Shown one piece after another: positions 23,677-33,060 of a stretch of DNA of 64,000 bases (position 1 is its first letter; each line of letters starts with the position of its first letter). Under the pieces are notes generated by a model. It had not been told where the DNA came from and searched no databases. It saw only the letters and a list, made by a program, of their open reading frames with translations. This DNA is from Maribacter sp. MMG018. GTDB lineage: Bacteria > Bacteroidota > Bacteroidia > Flavobacteriales > Flavobacteriaceae. The stretch lies in the NCBI RefSeq assembly GCF_018100785.1, contig NZ_JAGJEC010000001.1, positions 1,674,001 through 1,738,000 on the forward strand. The letters are read 5' to 3'. The position numbers and the translations under genes are program-made.

Positions 23677-24258
23677 ATGAGGAAAATTACGCTGATACTC
23701 CTGTTTTTTGCCGTTCAAATAGTACAGTCTCAAGTAAGGGGGATAACCGAAAAAGGCTCCGGACTCATAAATTTGGAACAACATCAGTTCAAGTTCAATT
23801 TTTTTAACCCCGGCATTAGTTATGAATTTGGATTGTTCAGAAACCAAAGTGTTTCGGTAGATGTTGGCCTAGGGGCCGCCATATATGAAGAAGGTTATAC
23901 CTATGGTTTGGCGTTGAACAATAGATATAGATACTATCATAATTTTAATAGGCGTTTGCGAAAGGATAAAAATGTTTCTGGAAACTCTGGAAATTACATA
24001 GCGGCCGCACAGGCCATTTTCTTCTCGCAAGTACGGCTTGCCACAGATATCAACGGGCCGGATGATTTTAATCTAGGCTTCTATGGTATGGTCTACGGTA
24101 TACAACGTACCTATCCGAAAGGGTTTAATTTTAATGCAGAGCTAGGTGCCGGTTATTATAAAGGAGACGGTGTGCCCAGTGGATATGGACCTATGGTGAG
24201 TTTTAAGTTTGGATGGGTGGCTACCAAACGAAAATCTAGAAAGCCTGTCTTCGATTAA
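23677..24258 (+). CDS. Outer-membrane beta-barrel-like secreted protein (paralogue 2)
   Basis: Start at 23677 (MRKITLILLFFAVQIVQSQ), signal peptide; the earlier ATG at 23656 lacks one in register. 193 aa. It shares with the preceding gene the order FNPGISYEFGL / RYRYYHNFNRRLRK / GNSGNYIA / GIQRTYPKGFNFNAELGAGYY. It ends in WVATKRKSRKPVFD. The duplication is diverged but colinear. Nothing indicates a ligand. Confidence 0.78.
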   Translation: MRKITLILLFFAVQIVQSQVRGITEKGSGLINLEQHQFKFNFFNPGISYEFGLFRNQSVSVDVGLGAAIYEEGYTYGLALNNRYRYYHNFNRRLRKDKNVSGNSGNYIAAAQAIFFSQVRLATDINGPDDFNLGFYGMVYGIQRTYPKGFNFNAELGAGYYKGDGVPSGYGPMVSFKFGWVATKRKSRKPVFD

Positions 24259-24431
24259 ATTCCATAAAGCGTATTATCAACGAAATTAGGGCGGTTTTGG
24301 GGCTTTAGACATAGATTGGCCTTGGTTCGGGCATGGGTAGGATAAAAAAGTAGCTCTGGGTTTAAGGAACACTCTCAAAATCAATAAGATAAAAATAACA
24401 TAAGATTAAGTGTAGCTATTATAATTTGAAG

Positions 24432-24439
24432 TATCTTTG
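24432..24439 (+). promoter_or_regulatory. -7 element of the typA promoter
   Basis: TATCTTTG 20 bp before ATG 24459, followed by CACGC. It lies inside an alternative longer reading frame starting at 24426, which argues against that start. Confidence 0.65.
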
Positions 24440-24458
24440 CACGCTTAAAATAGACCTT

Positions 24459-26258
24459 ATGTCCACTACAAAGAATATTGCGATCATTGCGCACGTTGAC
24501 CACGGTAAGACCACCTTGGTAGATAAAATAATGTACCACTGTAGCTTGTTTCGTGAAAACGAGAATACAGGTGATTTAATTTTGGATAATAACGATCTGG
24601 AAAGAGAACGTGGTATTACCATTACTTCTAAAAACGTTTCTGTCGTTTATAAGGATACTAAGATTAATATTATAGACACTCCCGGTCACGCCGATTTTGG
24701 TGGTGAAGTGGAACGTGTATTGAATATGGCAGACGGTGTTTTGTTGCTAGTGGATGCTTTTGAGGGCCCCATGCCACAAACACGTTTTGTATTGCAAAAG
24801 GCCATCGACTTGGGTCTTAAGCCCTGTGTGGTCATCAATAAAGTGGATAAGGAAAACTGTACACCGGAAGAGGTGCATGAAAAGGTATTTGACCTAATGT
24901 TCGAATTGGGTGCCGAAGAATGGCAATTGGATTTTCCTACCGTGTACGGCTCGGCCAAAAATAATTGGATGAGCGAAGATTGGCAGAACGAAACCGATAA
25001 TATCGAACCTCTTTTGGATATGGTGATCGAGCACATACCCACCTTTGAGCCAGAGGAAGGAAATACACAAATGCTGATTACCTCTTTAGACTATTCCTCT
25101 TTTACAGGTAGGATCGCCATTGGTAGATTGCAACGTGGCACCTTAAAAGAAGGGCAACCTATTTCTTTGGTAAAAAGAGATGGTAGTATCGTAAAATCTA
25201 AAATTAAGGAGCTTTTTGTTTTTGAAGGTCTTGGCCGTAAAAAAGTAAAAGAAGTGGAGACAGGTGATATTTGTGCCCTTGTAGGTGTAGAAGGATTTGA
25301 GATCGGTGATACCGTTGCAGATTTTGAAAGCCCAGAAGGTCTACAGACCATCGCCATAGATGAGCCTACCATGAGTATGCTCTTTACCATTAACGATAGT
25401 CCATTTTTTGGTAAGGACGGTAAGTTTGTTACCTCTCGCCATATAAAGGAACGTCTAGAGCGCGAATTGGAGAAAAATTTGGCCCTAAGAGTAAATGAAA
25501 CCGATAGTGCCGATAAATTTTTGGTCTTCGGCCGTGGGGTATTGCACCTTTCTGTATTGATCGAGACCATGCGTAGAGAAGGCTATGAACTACAGATAGG
25601 ACAACCACAGGTTATTATTAAAGAAATCGACGGTGTTAAATGTGAGCCTATTGAGTTCTTGACCATCGATTTGCCAGAAGAAGTATCGGGTAAGGCGGTA
25701 GAGATGGTGTCTATGCGTAAAGGAGAAATGACGAGTATGGAAGCCAAGGGAGATCGTATGGTATGTGAGTTCCAGATTCCATCAAGAGGTATCATCGGAT
25801 TAAGAAACCAATTGTTGACCGCAACGGCAGGTGAGGCCATTATGGCACACCGTTTCTTGGAATACCAACCTATGAAAGGCGATATACCACAACGTCAGAA
25901 CGGATCTTTGGTTTCTATGGAAACCGGTAAGGCAATACCTTATTCTATCGATAAATTACAGGATAGGGGTAAGTTCTTTGTAGATCCGGGAGAGGATATC
26001 TATGAAGGTCAGGTAATTGGTGAGAACTCTCGTGGAGATGATATGACGGTTAATATTACCAAAACCAAAAAACTTTCCAATGTTCGTTCTTCGGGTGCCG
26101 ATGATAAGGCCAAGATCGTACCTGCCATTAAATTCTCTTTGGAAGAGGCGTTGGAATATATTCAGAAAGATGAGTATGTTGAGGTTACGCCCAAGCATTT
26201 AAGGTTGCGTAAAATTTTCCTTACCGAGAACGAGCGTAAACGAAACAAAATAGCATAA
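24459..26258 (+). CDS. typA: Ribosome-associated translational GTPase TypA/BipA
   Basis: 599 residues from ATG 24459 (MSTTKNIAIIAHVDHGKTTL). G1 AHVDHGKTT, switch RERGITI, G3 DTPGHADFGGEV, G4 NKVD, then domain II and the C-terminal EF-G-like domains ending in ...LRKIFLTENERKR. TypA binds 70S ribosomes and helps biogenesis and stress adaptation. The length is standard. A strong terminator follows, so the gene is monocistronic. Confidence 0.97.
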   Translation: MSTTKNIAIIAHVDHGKTTLVDKIMYHCSLFRENENTGDLILDNNDLERERGITITSKNVSVVYKDTKINIIDTPGHADFGGEVERVLNMADGVLLLVDAFEGPMPQTRFVLQKAIDLGLKPCVVINKVDKENCTPEEVHEKVFDLMFELGAEEWQLDFPTVYGSAKNNWMSEDWQNETDNIEPLLDMVIEHIPTFEPEEGNTQMLITSLDYSSFTGRIAIGRLQRGTLKEGQPISLVKRDGSIVKSKIKELFVFEGLGRKKVKEVETGDICALVGVEGFEIGDTVADFESPEGLQTIAIDEPTMSMLFTINDSPFFGKDGKFVTSRHIKERLERELEKNLALRVNETDSADKFLVFGRGVLHLSVLIETMRREGYELQIGQPQVIIKEIDGVKCEPIEFLTIDLPEEVSGKAVEMVSMRKGEMTSMEAKGDRMVCEFQIPSRGIIGLRNQLLTATAGEAIMAHRFLEYQPMKGDIPQRQNGSLVSMETGKAIPYSIDKLQDRGKFFVDPGEDIYEGQVIGENSRGDDMTVNITKTKKLSNVRSSGADDKAKIVPAIKFSLEEALEYIQKDEYVEVTPKHLRLRKIFLTENERKRNKIA

Positions 26259-26275
26259 TCAAGTCAATAATTAAG

Positions 26276-26305
26276 AAGCCCCGATCTGATCGGGGCTTTT
26301 TTTTT
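26276..26305 (+). terminator. Rho-independent terminator of typA
   Basis: AGCCCCGAT-CTG-ATCGGGGCT followed by nine T, 18 bp after the typA stop. Confidence 0.95.
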
Positions 26306-26582
26306 GCCTCAATTCTTGGTGTATAATGTTGATTTTGTTGTAATTGGTCTGGCTGTATTTTTCTTGTAGGCCATTTTACGGCCTAAATGTTAAAACATCA
26401 TTAAAAAAAAGGTAAAAAATTAATAGTTTTTTTTCTGTTTTTGCATAATAACAACGCTAATGGTAGCAGTTTCATAATAATGTTGTAGGCTTCAACTTTC
26501 TTCTGAAGTAACTTGTTTTTTTGACTAATTTAATGACAACAAACAACTGAAATTCAACAAAAACTCAACCAAAAAAAACAAC
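26306..26582. promoter_or_regulatory. Leader region of the SDR gene
   Basis: 277 bp without a gene. It contains TAGGCC-ATTTTAC-GGCCTA (about 26368-26386) and very A/T-rich tracts up to the SDR start, including a run of A just before the ATG. Likely promoter and untranslated leader; no specific box can be assigned. Confidence 0.4.
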
Positions 26583-27371
26583 ATGCAACTAAAAGGAAAA
26601 AAAGTACTGATTACTGGTGGTACTAGGGGAATCGGAAAATGTATGGTGCAAGAATTAATTGATCAAGGTGTAACGCATATTGCAATTATTGCCCGAGACA
26701 AAAAAAGTATCAAAAACCTTTCTGAGGAGAACGAGGGTGTCGAGTTTATCCGTGTAGCGGGCGATGTTGGTAATATTGATGTGCTAAGAGAGGCCGCGGC
26801 CCATATAGAGGATAAGTGGGGAACTTTGGATATTTTGATCAATAATGCAGGGGTGGTTTCCGCCGGACCTTTAGAAGATCTACCGGATGAGGAAATTTAC
26901 GATCAGGTAGCGGTTAATTGTACCGCCGTACTATTATTGACGAAATACTGCATTCCCTTGCTAAAATCATCGGAAGAAGGGGCCATTCTGAATATATCTT
27001 CTGGTATGGGACTGATAGGAATGCCCTTTTATGCCGTCTACGGTAGTACCAAGGCTGCCATACGTCAATTTTCGGATGCTATGAGAAGAGAACTGGCTCC
27101 TTTTAACATTAGTGTAACCTGTGCTTTTCCAACGGCCACGGCCACCGATATGATGCAAAAATTTAATGGTATGCAAATGGATTCACCCGAATTTGTGGCA
27201 AAACGTGCTATCGAAGGTATGGTGAACAAAGAGCTGCATGTCATATTCGGAGGTGAAAAACGTGTGAAAGAAAATGTACTTAACTTTGAAAACCCAGAAA
27301 AAATGGACGCTGAAATTGCCAAGCTCTACGAACAAAAAAAAGAGGCAAGTTTAAATCACAAAGCAATGTAA
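26583..27371 (+). CDS. Short-chain dehydrogenase/reductase (SDR)
   Basis: 262 residues. Classical SDR: cofactor motif TGGTRGIG (residues 10-17), LINNAG, catalytic Ser in ISSG and YGSTK (Tyr-x-x-x-Lys). The C-terminal segment runs a little longer than usual (EIAKLYEQKKEASLNHKAM). It probably reduces a carbonyl using NADP(H); the substrate is unknown. The gene for a DUF6503 lipoprotein follows 38 bp downstream in the same direction, a possible operon. Confidence 0.92.
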   Translation: MQLKGKKVLITGGTRGIGKCMVQELIDQGVTHIAIIARDKKSIKNLSEENEGVEFIRVAGDVGNIDVLREAAAHIEDKWGTLDILINNAGVVSAGPLEDLPDEEIYDQVAVNCTAVLLLTKYCIPLLKSSEEGAILNISSGMGLIGMPFYAVYGSTKAAIRQFSDAMRRELAPFNISVTCAFPTATATDMMQKFNGMQMDSPEFVAKRAIEGMVNKELHVIFGGEKRVKENVLNFENPEKMDAEIAKLYEQKKEASLNHKAM

Positions 27372-27409
27372 CAATTGCCAAGGGTATAAAAAACAATCAA
27401 ATATAATTT

Positions 27410-28315
27410 ATGAAAAACAGATATTCTTATGCCCTTTTGGCGCTAATGGCCTTTATGGTTTTTTCTTGTAATGAAAAACAAAAGCCTAAACCCGAAAAAG
27501 TGAAGGCGGAGGTTAAAACGGCCAACAACCCAGCTATGGTGCCCCCGGCATGGATTCGTAAAAGAGTAGAAAAAGCACAGAAAGAATTATTGAAGACAGA
27601 GGCCGGTTCCATTTTATGGAAAGGTATGGAAGCACATGGTGGTTTGGCTACATGGTTTGGAAATGGAGCTTTAAGTTTTAGGTTTAAATATATGCCTTTG
27701 GATGGTGGAACGGTCAGGGATAGTTACCAGACCATAAATACCTGGAGCAACAAAGCAAGGCATTATAGTGTAAAGGACAGTACGGATCAGTTTGGATGGA
27801 CAGGAGAAAAAGCGTGGATAAAGACTAAAGACAGCACTAGTTTTGCCTATGACACCAAATTTTGGGCATTGACACCTATTTATTTAATGGGGCACCCTTT
27901 TGTTCTTGATGGTGAAGGGGTGAACCTAGAGCTTCTGCCACAAACGGAATTTAAAGGAAAGACGAACGATGTGGTCAAAGTAACCTTTGCCGCCGGAACC
28001 GGAGATGCCCCCGACGATTATTATATATTACAGTTCGATGCCGAAAGTCATTTGTTGACGGCGACAAGGTATATCGTATCATACCCGGAATACTTTAAGG
28101 ATGGTGGGCACGCTCCTGAAAAAATCATGGAAGTAGGAGAATTGGTAAGTGTAGATGGTGTGTTGTTGCCAAATTCGTTAAAGACCCACTGGTTGTCCGA
28201 TGAAGGTGGACTGGGCGAACATATTACCACTATTGAGATAACCGATATAAGCTTTGTAAAAGAATTGCCAGAGGACTTTTATGAAGTTCCTGAAAGTGCC
28301 AAAATATTGGAATAG
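27410..28315 (+). CDS. DUF6503 family lipoprotein
   Basis: 301 residues with a lipoprotein signal (FMVFSC, Cys20) and a charged linker (EKQKPKPEKVKAEVKT). The mature domain (WKGMEAHGGLATW... FRFKYMPLDG... ARHYSVKDSTDQFGWTGEKAWI... HPFVLDGEGVNLELLP) is the LolA/LppX-like half-barrel seen in DUF6503 proteins. Probably an envelope lipid- or lipoprotein-handling factor. It lies downstream of the SDR gene and ends at a convergent terminator. Confidence 0.82.
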   Translation: MKNRYSYALLALMAFMVFSCNEKQKPKPEKVKAEVKTANNPAMVPPAWIRKRVEKAQKELLKTEAGSILWKGMEAHGGLATWFGNGALSFRFKYMPLDGGTVRDSYQTINTWSNKARHYSVKDSTDQFGWTGEKAWIKTKDSTSFAYDTKFWALTPIYLMGHPFVLDGEGVNLELLPQTEFKGKTNDVVKVTFAAGTGDAPDDYYILQFDAESHLLTATRYIVSYPEYFKDGGHAPEKIMEVGELVSVDGVLLPNSLKTHWLSDEGGLGEHITTIEITDISFVKELPEDFYEVPESAKILE

Positions 28316-28316
28316 G

Positions 28317-28353
28317 AATATAAGGCCTTGGCCATGGGTCAAGGCCTTATATT
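28317..28353. terminator. Bidirectional terminator between convergent genes
   Basis: AATATAAGGCCTTG and its reverse complement form a 14-bp stem with a 9-base loop, T-rich after it on the plus strand (TTTTATATG). It serves the DUF6503 gene and the convergent glucokinase gene. Confidence 0.85.
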
Positions 28354-28367
28354 TTATATGTTGGCCG

Positions 28368-29117
28368 CTATACCTTAGGGGCTTTATGAAGAGTGGCTGC
28401 CGCGGCACCTATAATGCCGGCATGGTTTCTTAATTCTGCAGCGATAACAGGTGTTTCTATCTTGATTTTATTCTTGAACTGGTCAAAATCCTTAGAAGCA
28501 CCACCTCCTAGAATAATAAGGTCTGGAGAAATAATAAGTTCTACATAACGCAAGAACGTATTAAAGCGTTTTCCCCATTTAGCATACGAAAGATCTTCTC
28601 TATCTTTCGCCGAACCTGCCGCCCAAAGTTCTATCTTTTTATATTTTTTGTACGGAATCTGTCCCAATTCAAAATTAGGGATCAATTTACCGTTAAAGAA
28701 AGCTCCGCTTCCTAAACCGGTTCCAATGGTAATCATAACTACAAGTCCTTGTTTCCCTTTTCCGATGCCGTAGTTCATCGTAGCATATCCTGCAGCGTCG
28801 GCATCGTTGATGACCGTAAAATCAAGTCCTGTTTTTTTCTCCAAGAGCTCTTCTACGTTTACGCCCAACCAACTGGGGTCTAAATTTCCGGGAGATTTGC
28901 AGATTCCTTTTTTTATGATCGTAGGAAACCCGCAACCAACTTTTCCCTTATAATCAAAATGCTCGACGATTTCGGCAATAACATCTGACATTGCCTCTGG
29001 GGTTCTCGGTTTTGGGGTCGGTAGGCGAAATCTTTTCGTTAACATTTCTCCGGTCTCTACATTAACCAAAGCTCCTTTAATACCAGAACCACCTACATCA
29101 ATACCAAGTATAGTCAT
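28368..29117 (-). CDS. ppgK: Polyphosphate--glucose phosphotransferase (ROK family)
   Basis: 249 residues. The ATPase-fold phosphate loop [14 protein letters not shown] (residues 4-17) and [11 protein letters not shown], with VINDADAAG holding the catalytic Asp, match polyphosphate glucokinases. The polyphosphate signature GCGFPTI and [11 protein letters not shown] are present. It phosphorylates glucose with polyphosphate (or ATP) in the cytoplasm. Monocistronic between a convergent terminator and a divergent gap. Confidence 0.9.
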   Translation of the reverse strand: MTILGIDVGGSGIKGALVNVETGEMLTKRFRLPTPKPRTPEAMSDVIAEIVEHFDYKGKVGCGFPTIIKKGICKSPGNLDPSWLGVNVEELLEKKTGLDFTVINDADAAGYATMNYGIGKGKQGLVVMITIGTGLGSGAFFNGKLIPNFELGQIPYKKYKKIELWAAGSAKDREDLSYAKWGKRFNTFLRYVELIISPDLIILGGGASKDFDQFKNKIKIETPVIAAELRNHAGIIGAAAATLHKAPKV

Positions 29118-29264
29118 TTCAAAAGTTTAGAATAATCACAAAGAAACAAAAAAGATTTGGCTCTGTGAATTTTGATTTAGAACCTGTTTTATATAGAAAA
29201 TTGCAATAATTGTGCACGGCAAAAATAGATATAGGGTCTTTTTGTGTGCCCCAAACGGTTTCTG

Positions 29265-29567
29265 TTACTGTAATTTTATAATGTTCGTAATGGTATTGTA
29301 CTCTATTTTGTTCGGAGTCTCTTTTAACTCGGAATTGTAGGTAATGGCGAATAACAGCCCTACATTTTCACTGCCGCTAAAGTCGTATAGTTTTGATGCC
29401 TCTTCCGTGATTTCCTGAAACTGGTAGGTATCTCCTTCGTAGGTAGAAAAGTAATACACGCCATTTTCATATTTATCGAAAAGACCGTTCAATTTCATGG
29501 TTTCTTGGGTAGCACTTCCATTTAAACCAGATAGGGCAAATGTTAATATCAGCAATATTGTTTTCAT
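29265..29567 (-). CDS. Small secreted hypothetical protein, 100 aa
   Basis: Signal peptide MKTILLILTFALSGLNGSA. The mature roughly 80 residues (MKLNGLFDKYENGVYYFSTYEGDTYQFQEI) are beta-rich and resemble flavobacterial single-domain periplasmic proteins without assigned function. Good coding appearance and clean signal; no neighbours transcribed with it. Confidence 0.68.
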   Translation of the reverse strand: MKTILLILTFALSGLNGSATQETMKLNGLFDKYENGVYYFSTYEGDTYQFQEITEEASKLYDFSGSENVGLLFAITYNSELKETPNKIEYNTITNIIKLQ

Positions 29568-29822
29568 TTTAGTGAATTTTTAATGTAAATAGTGTTTAAA
29601 TATAAATTAGATATCATCGGTATAACACCCAAAACAGGTATCATAAATAAAAATGACTCTTTCATATAACAAGGTTTTGTACCTTTTTATTTTATGATCT
29701 GTAATAATTGTTTTTTTGAATAATTTGGTGGTAATAAGATTCTTTGGCCGCTTGAACCGAATGTTCTTTTTATCTTTCAAATGGACATTTTTTAACTAAA
29801 CTCTAAACCGGAAGTATTTATA

Positions 29823-30689
29823 ATGAATTTAGCACAGAGATTGGGTTTCCCCGAAAACACCAAATTATTGATGGTACACGCAGATGATGCCGGGCTTTCC
29901 CATTCTGAAAATAGAGCTACCATGCAATCTTTAAAAAACGGAATGGTAAACTCTTGCAGTATAATGGTTCCGTGTCCGTGGTTCTACGAAATGGCGGTTT
30001 TCGCCATTGATAATATGCGATTTGATTATGGGGTTCATTTGACATTGACCTGCGAATGGCAGCATTATAGGTTTGGGCCCGTATTGCCTGTAGATGAGGT
30101 TCCCAGCTTGGTAGATGATCATGGTTTTTTCTTTAAAAAAAGAGAACAGCTAAGAAAAAATGCCAAAGTCGAAGATGTAGAAAAAGAGCTGAGGGCACAA
30201 ATAGATAGGGCTATTGAATTTGGACTGAAACCTACGCATTTAGATTCGCACATGTACAGTGTTGGGGCAGACCCAAGATTCTTTGAGGTGTATAAAAAAT
30301 TGGGCAGTGAGTATAAGATGCCGGTAATGATCAATCCCCAATTAATGCAAATGGTCGGGCTGGATGTAAGAGCGAACATCGATACACATGATTTCGTGGT
30401 AGATAAAGTCCATTATGCTGTATATGATTATTTTGAATCCGGAAATATGAAGCAGTATTATTCAGGGGTTTTTAATGATTTGGTGAACGGTCTGAACATT
30501 GTTTTGATACACCCAGCCTTTAACGATGAGGAAATGAAGGGGATTACGGTGAACCATCCTAATTTTGGTGCGGAATGGAGGCAATTGGATTATGAAAGTT
30601 TCACCGACCCGGAAAATATGGCCAAGCTAAAAGAGCACAATATACAATTGGTTACTTGGAGAGATGTAAGAGCGGTGCTGCCCTTTTAA
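29823..30689 (+). CDS. YdjC/ChbG-family carbohydrate deacetylase
   Basis: 288 residues. The metal-binding start [10 protein letters not shown] (residues 17-26), then [12 protein letters not shown] and [16 protein letters not shown] match the YdjC/ChbG family (PF04794), cytosolic deacetylases of diacetylated oligosaccharides; they use a polysaccharide-deacetylase-like active site. There is no signal peptide. The substrate here is unknown. Single gene. Confidence 0.88.
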   Translation: MNLAQRLGFPENTKLLMVHADDAGLSHSENRATMQSLKNGMVNSCSIMVPCPWFYEMAVFAIDNMRFDYGVHLTLTCEWQHYRFGPVLPVDEVPSLVDDHGFFFKKREQLRKNAKVEDVEKELRAQIDRAIEFGLKPTHLDSHMYSVGADPRFFEVYKKLGSEYKMPVMINPQLMQMVGLDVRANIDTHDFVVDKVHYAVYDYFESGNMKQYYSGVFNDLVNGLNIVLIHPAFNDEEMKGITVNHPNFGAEWRQLDYESFTDPENMAKLKEHNIQLVTWRDVRAVLPF

Positions 30690-30881
30690 TTTACTACTTA
30701 TTATTGGTAATTGGTTCAAAACCAACATGATATTCTTTTGTAAATAAATTTCTGAATAGAAATTTCACTAACTTGTGTACCTACGTACAAGGAAGATGTG
30801 GGCTTCGTAGCCGTTCATATTATGGTACTCAGTTTTTATTGACACCATCTAGTTAAGTAGATAACCATTAAATATATCATT

Positions 30882-31565
30882 ATGAAAAAACTAGTAGCAG
30901 AATTTATTGGAACGTTATGGTTGGTGTTGGGGGGATGTGGAAGTGCCGTATTAGCAGCGGGGTACCCAGAATTGGGAATCGGTTTTGTTGGGGTGGCCAT
31001 GGCCTTTGGTCTAACGGTACTTACGATGGCATATGCCATAGGACATATTTCTGGGTGTCACTTAAATCCGGCAGTATCCGTTGGTTTATGGATAGGTGGC
31101 CGTTTTGATAAAAAAGAGTTAGTGCCCTATATTATTGCCCAAGTATTGGGGGGTATTGCAGGTGCAGGTATTTTGTACCTGATCGTGAGCGGTAAACCCG
31201 GATTTGATATTGGAGGCTTTGCGGCCAATGGATACGGAGAGCACTCTCCCGATGGTTATAACATGGCTTCGGCGCTTATCACCGAAATTGTAATGACCTT
31301 TATGTTTCTGATAATCATATTAGGGGCCACCCATTCAAAGGCTCCCAAGGGGTTTGCCGGTCTGGCGATTGGTTTGGGACTTACCTTGATCCATTTGATC
31401 AGTATACCTGTAACCAATACTTCTGTAAACCCGGCAAGAAGTACCAGCCAGGCATTGTTTGTAGGAGGGTGGGCGACAGAGCAGTTGTGGTTGTTTTGGG
31501 CAGCCCCGATCGTCGGTGCCATTTTAGCCGGTTTGGTTTACAAGTTTATTTCTTCAGAAAAATAG
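30882..31565 (+). CDS. aqpZ: Aquaporin Z
   Basis: 227 residues, six helices. Both NPA loops are present: [11 protein letters not shown] (Asn62) and NTSVNPARS (about 182-190). The selectivity-filter residues fit a water-specific AqpZ (Cys/Arg after the second NPA, with His in the HLI helix). Inner-membrane water channel. A terminator follows. Confidence 0.95.
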   Translation: MKKLVAEFIGTLWLVLGGCGSAVLAAGYPELGIGFVGVAMAFGLTVLTMAYAIGHISGCHLNPAVSVGLWIGGRFDKKELVPYIIAQVLGGIAGAGILYLIVSGKPGFDIGGFAANGYGEHSPDGYNMASALITEIVMTFMFLIIILGATHSKAPKGFAGLAIGLGLTLIHLISIPVTNTSVNPARSTSQALFVGGWATEQLWLFWAAPIVGAILAGLVYKFISSEK

Positions 31566-31661
31566 GTAGAACTAAAAACTACAGTATATAATAACAAGAT
31601 AGTGGAAGTAGATTGCTAACTACATAATTTGGCTATCAAAACAACTGTTTTTAAGAATAGT

Positions 31662-31692
31662 AAAGAGGGGGCGTAATTTCTGGCCCCTCTTT
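31662..31692 (+). terminator. Rho-independent terminator after aqpZ
   Basis: AAAGAGGGG - 13-base loop - CCCCTCTTT followed by GTTTA, about 95 bp after the aqpZ stop. Confidence 0.8.
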
Positions 31693-31726
31693 GTTTACGG
31701 ATAAAAAGTTAAAGTCCTTTTTGTTT

Positions 31727-31742
31727 CTAACCAATTGTTTAG
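31727..31742. promoter_or_regulatory. TetR-type operator 1 overlapping the tetR promoter
   Basis: CTAACCAATTGTTTAG, a 16-bp palindrome with one mismatched pair. It overlaps a -7 box TAGTTTTG (31740-31747) 17 bp before the tetR ATG. A second copy lies at 32347-32362. Confidence 0.7.
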
Positions 31743-31763
31743 TTTTGCTGTGTATTATAAAAA

Positions 31764-32327
31764 ATGGCAAGAAAAAAGAAATATGATGAAGCCGAGGTCG
31801 TAGAGAGGGCCATGAACCTTTTTTGGAGAAATGGGTACGTAAATACCTCTATGCAGATGCTCGAAAAGGAAATGGGGATCAATAAGTTTTCTATCTATGC
31901 CAGTTTTGAGAACAAACACGGATTGTTTCTTAAATGTTTAGAACGTTATAAAACTAAGGTTAGAGGTATACTGGAAAAGTTGAAAAATGCGAACAATGGG
32001 GTAGCGGATATCAAACAATTTTTCTACGATTCTGTAAGTTCCGATTTTAAAGACGACCATAGTAAAGGCTGTTTTATTACAAACACCTATAACGAGTTTT
32101 CTCAAATAGAAGATCAGGTTATCAAAGAACAGGTAAATTCATTTATGACCGAGCTTAAAAAGCTGATTATCGAAAAGCTTAAGATGCATAAGGGCAAAGA
32201 TGAGGAAACCATTGTAAGGGAAGCCAATTATTTACTATTGGCCAAGCATGGTTTAGCGGCGGCCTCTAGGGTGAATACCGAGAAAGAAATTGAAGATTAC
32301 ATAGAATTGACCTTTAAGAATATCTAA
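31764..32327 (+). CDS. TetR/AcrR-family regulator
   Basis: 187 residues. The N-terminal HTH (AEVVERAMNLFWRNGYVNTSMQMLEKEMGINKFSIYASFENKHGLF, about 7-53) is classical TetR; the C-terminal helical ligand domain is unassigned. Two matching 16-bp palindromes, one over its own promoter and one before the next operon, suggest auto-repression and control of the downstream genes. The ligand is not known, but the regulated enzymes point to redox or electrophile stress. Confidence 0.92.
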   Translation: MARKKKYDEAEVVERAMNLFWRNGYVNTSMQMLEKEMGINKFSIYASFENKHGLFLKCLERYKTKVRGILEKLKNANNGVADIKQFFYDSVSSDFKDDHSKGCFITNTYNEFSQIEDQVIKEQVNSFMTELKKLIIEKLKMHKGKDEETIVREANYLLLAKHGLAAASRVNTEKEIEDYIELTFKNI

Positions 32328-32346
32328 CATTTTTTTTATCTTAAAA

Positions 32347-32362
32347 CTAAACGATTGTTTAG
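32347..32362. promoter_or_regulatory. TetR-type operator 2 before the redox operon
   Basis: CTAAACGATTGTTTAG, matching operator 1 at 14 of 16 positions and palindromic except for its central C-G/A-T step. It lies 38 bp before the carboxymuconolactone-decarboxylase-like gene. Confidence 0.7.
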
Positions 32363-32398
32363 AAATAACGAATAATAATAAATTAAAAATAGAATAGC

Positions 32399-32962
32399 AT
32401 GACGACATTAAAAGTCCACAACATTGAGACGGCTCCCGAAGGAAGTAAGGAACTATTGGAAAAATCACAAAAGGCATATGGCATGATTCCCGGTTTGCAC
32501 GGTGTATTGGCCGGGGCGCCAAAAATTCTTGAGGCCTACCAAACATTGCATGGGCTATTTACAGAGACTTCTTTCAATGAGGAAGAATTGACCGTGGTAT
32601 GGCAAACCATTAATGTAGAGCATGCATGTCATTATTGTGTTCCTGCACATACGGGAATAGCAAAAATGATGAAAGTGGACGACGCCGTTACAGAGGCATT
32701 ACGTAACGAAACACCTCTTAACGATCCAAAACTAGAGGCATTGCGTACCATGACATTGACGATCGTTAGAAACCGTGGGCATGTAACCCAAGAAGACCTA
32801 GATGCTTTTTATGCGGCCGGTTATGGCGAGGCACAAGTGTTGGAAATTATTTTGGGCCTATCACAAAAAACAATCAGCAACTACGTAAACCATATTGCCA
32901 ACACTCCCGTAGATGCCGGTTTTAAAAAGTTTGCATGGTCAAAAGAGAATGTAGTTTCATAG
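32399..32962 (+). CDS. Carboxymuconolactone decarboxylase family protein (AhpD-like)
   Basis: 187 residues. The AhpD-like redox motif EHACHYCVPAHTG (Cys77-x-x-Cys80, His84) is intact, so the protein is probably an alkylhydroperoxidase-type thiol peroxidase partner rather than a muconolactone decarboxylase. Helical fold, cytosolic. First gene of the TetR-controlled cluster (operator 38 bp upstream); a hairpin terminator follows. Confidence 0.9.
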   Translation: MTTLKVHNIETAPEGSKELLEKSQKAYGMIPGLHGVLAGAPKILEAYQTLHGLFTETSFNEEELTVVWQTINVEHACHYCVPAHTGIAKMMKVDDAVTEALRNETPLNDPKLEALRTMTLTIVRNRGHVTQEDLDAFYAAGYGEAQVLEIILGLSQKTISNYVNHIANTPVDAGFKKFAWSKENVVS

Positions 32963-32991
32963 GTGACTACAGGTTGATTGATTGTTATGAG

Positions 32992-33015
32992 CCTTCCGTT
33001 TATTCGGAAGGTTTT
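32992..33015 (+). terminator. Hairpin terminator inside the redox cluster
   Basis: CCTTCCG-TTTATT-CGGAAGG followed by TTTTA, 30 bp after the AhpD-like gene. It could partially end transcription before the DsbA-like gene. Confidence 0.75.
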
Positions 33016-33060
33016 ACCAATATCCAAAATTAGTTGACAGTGAATTAATACCCTTTTTAC

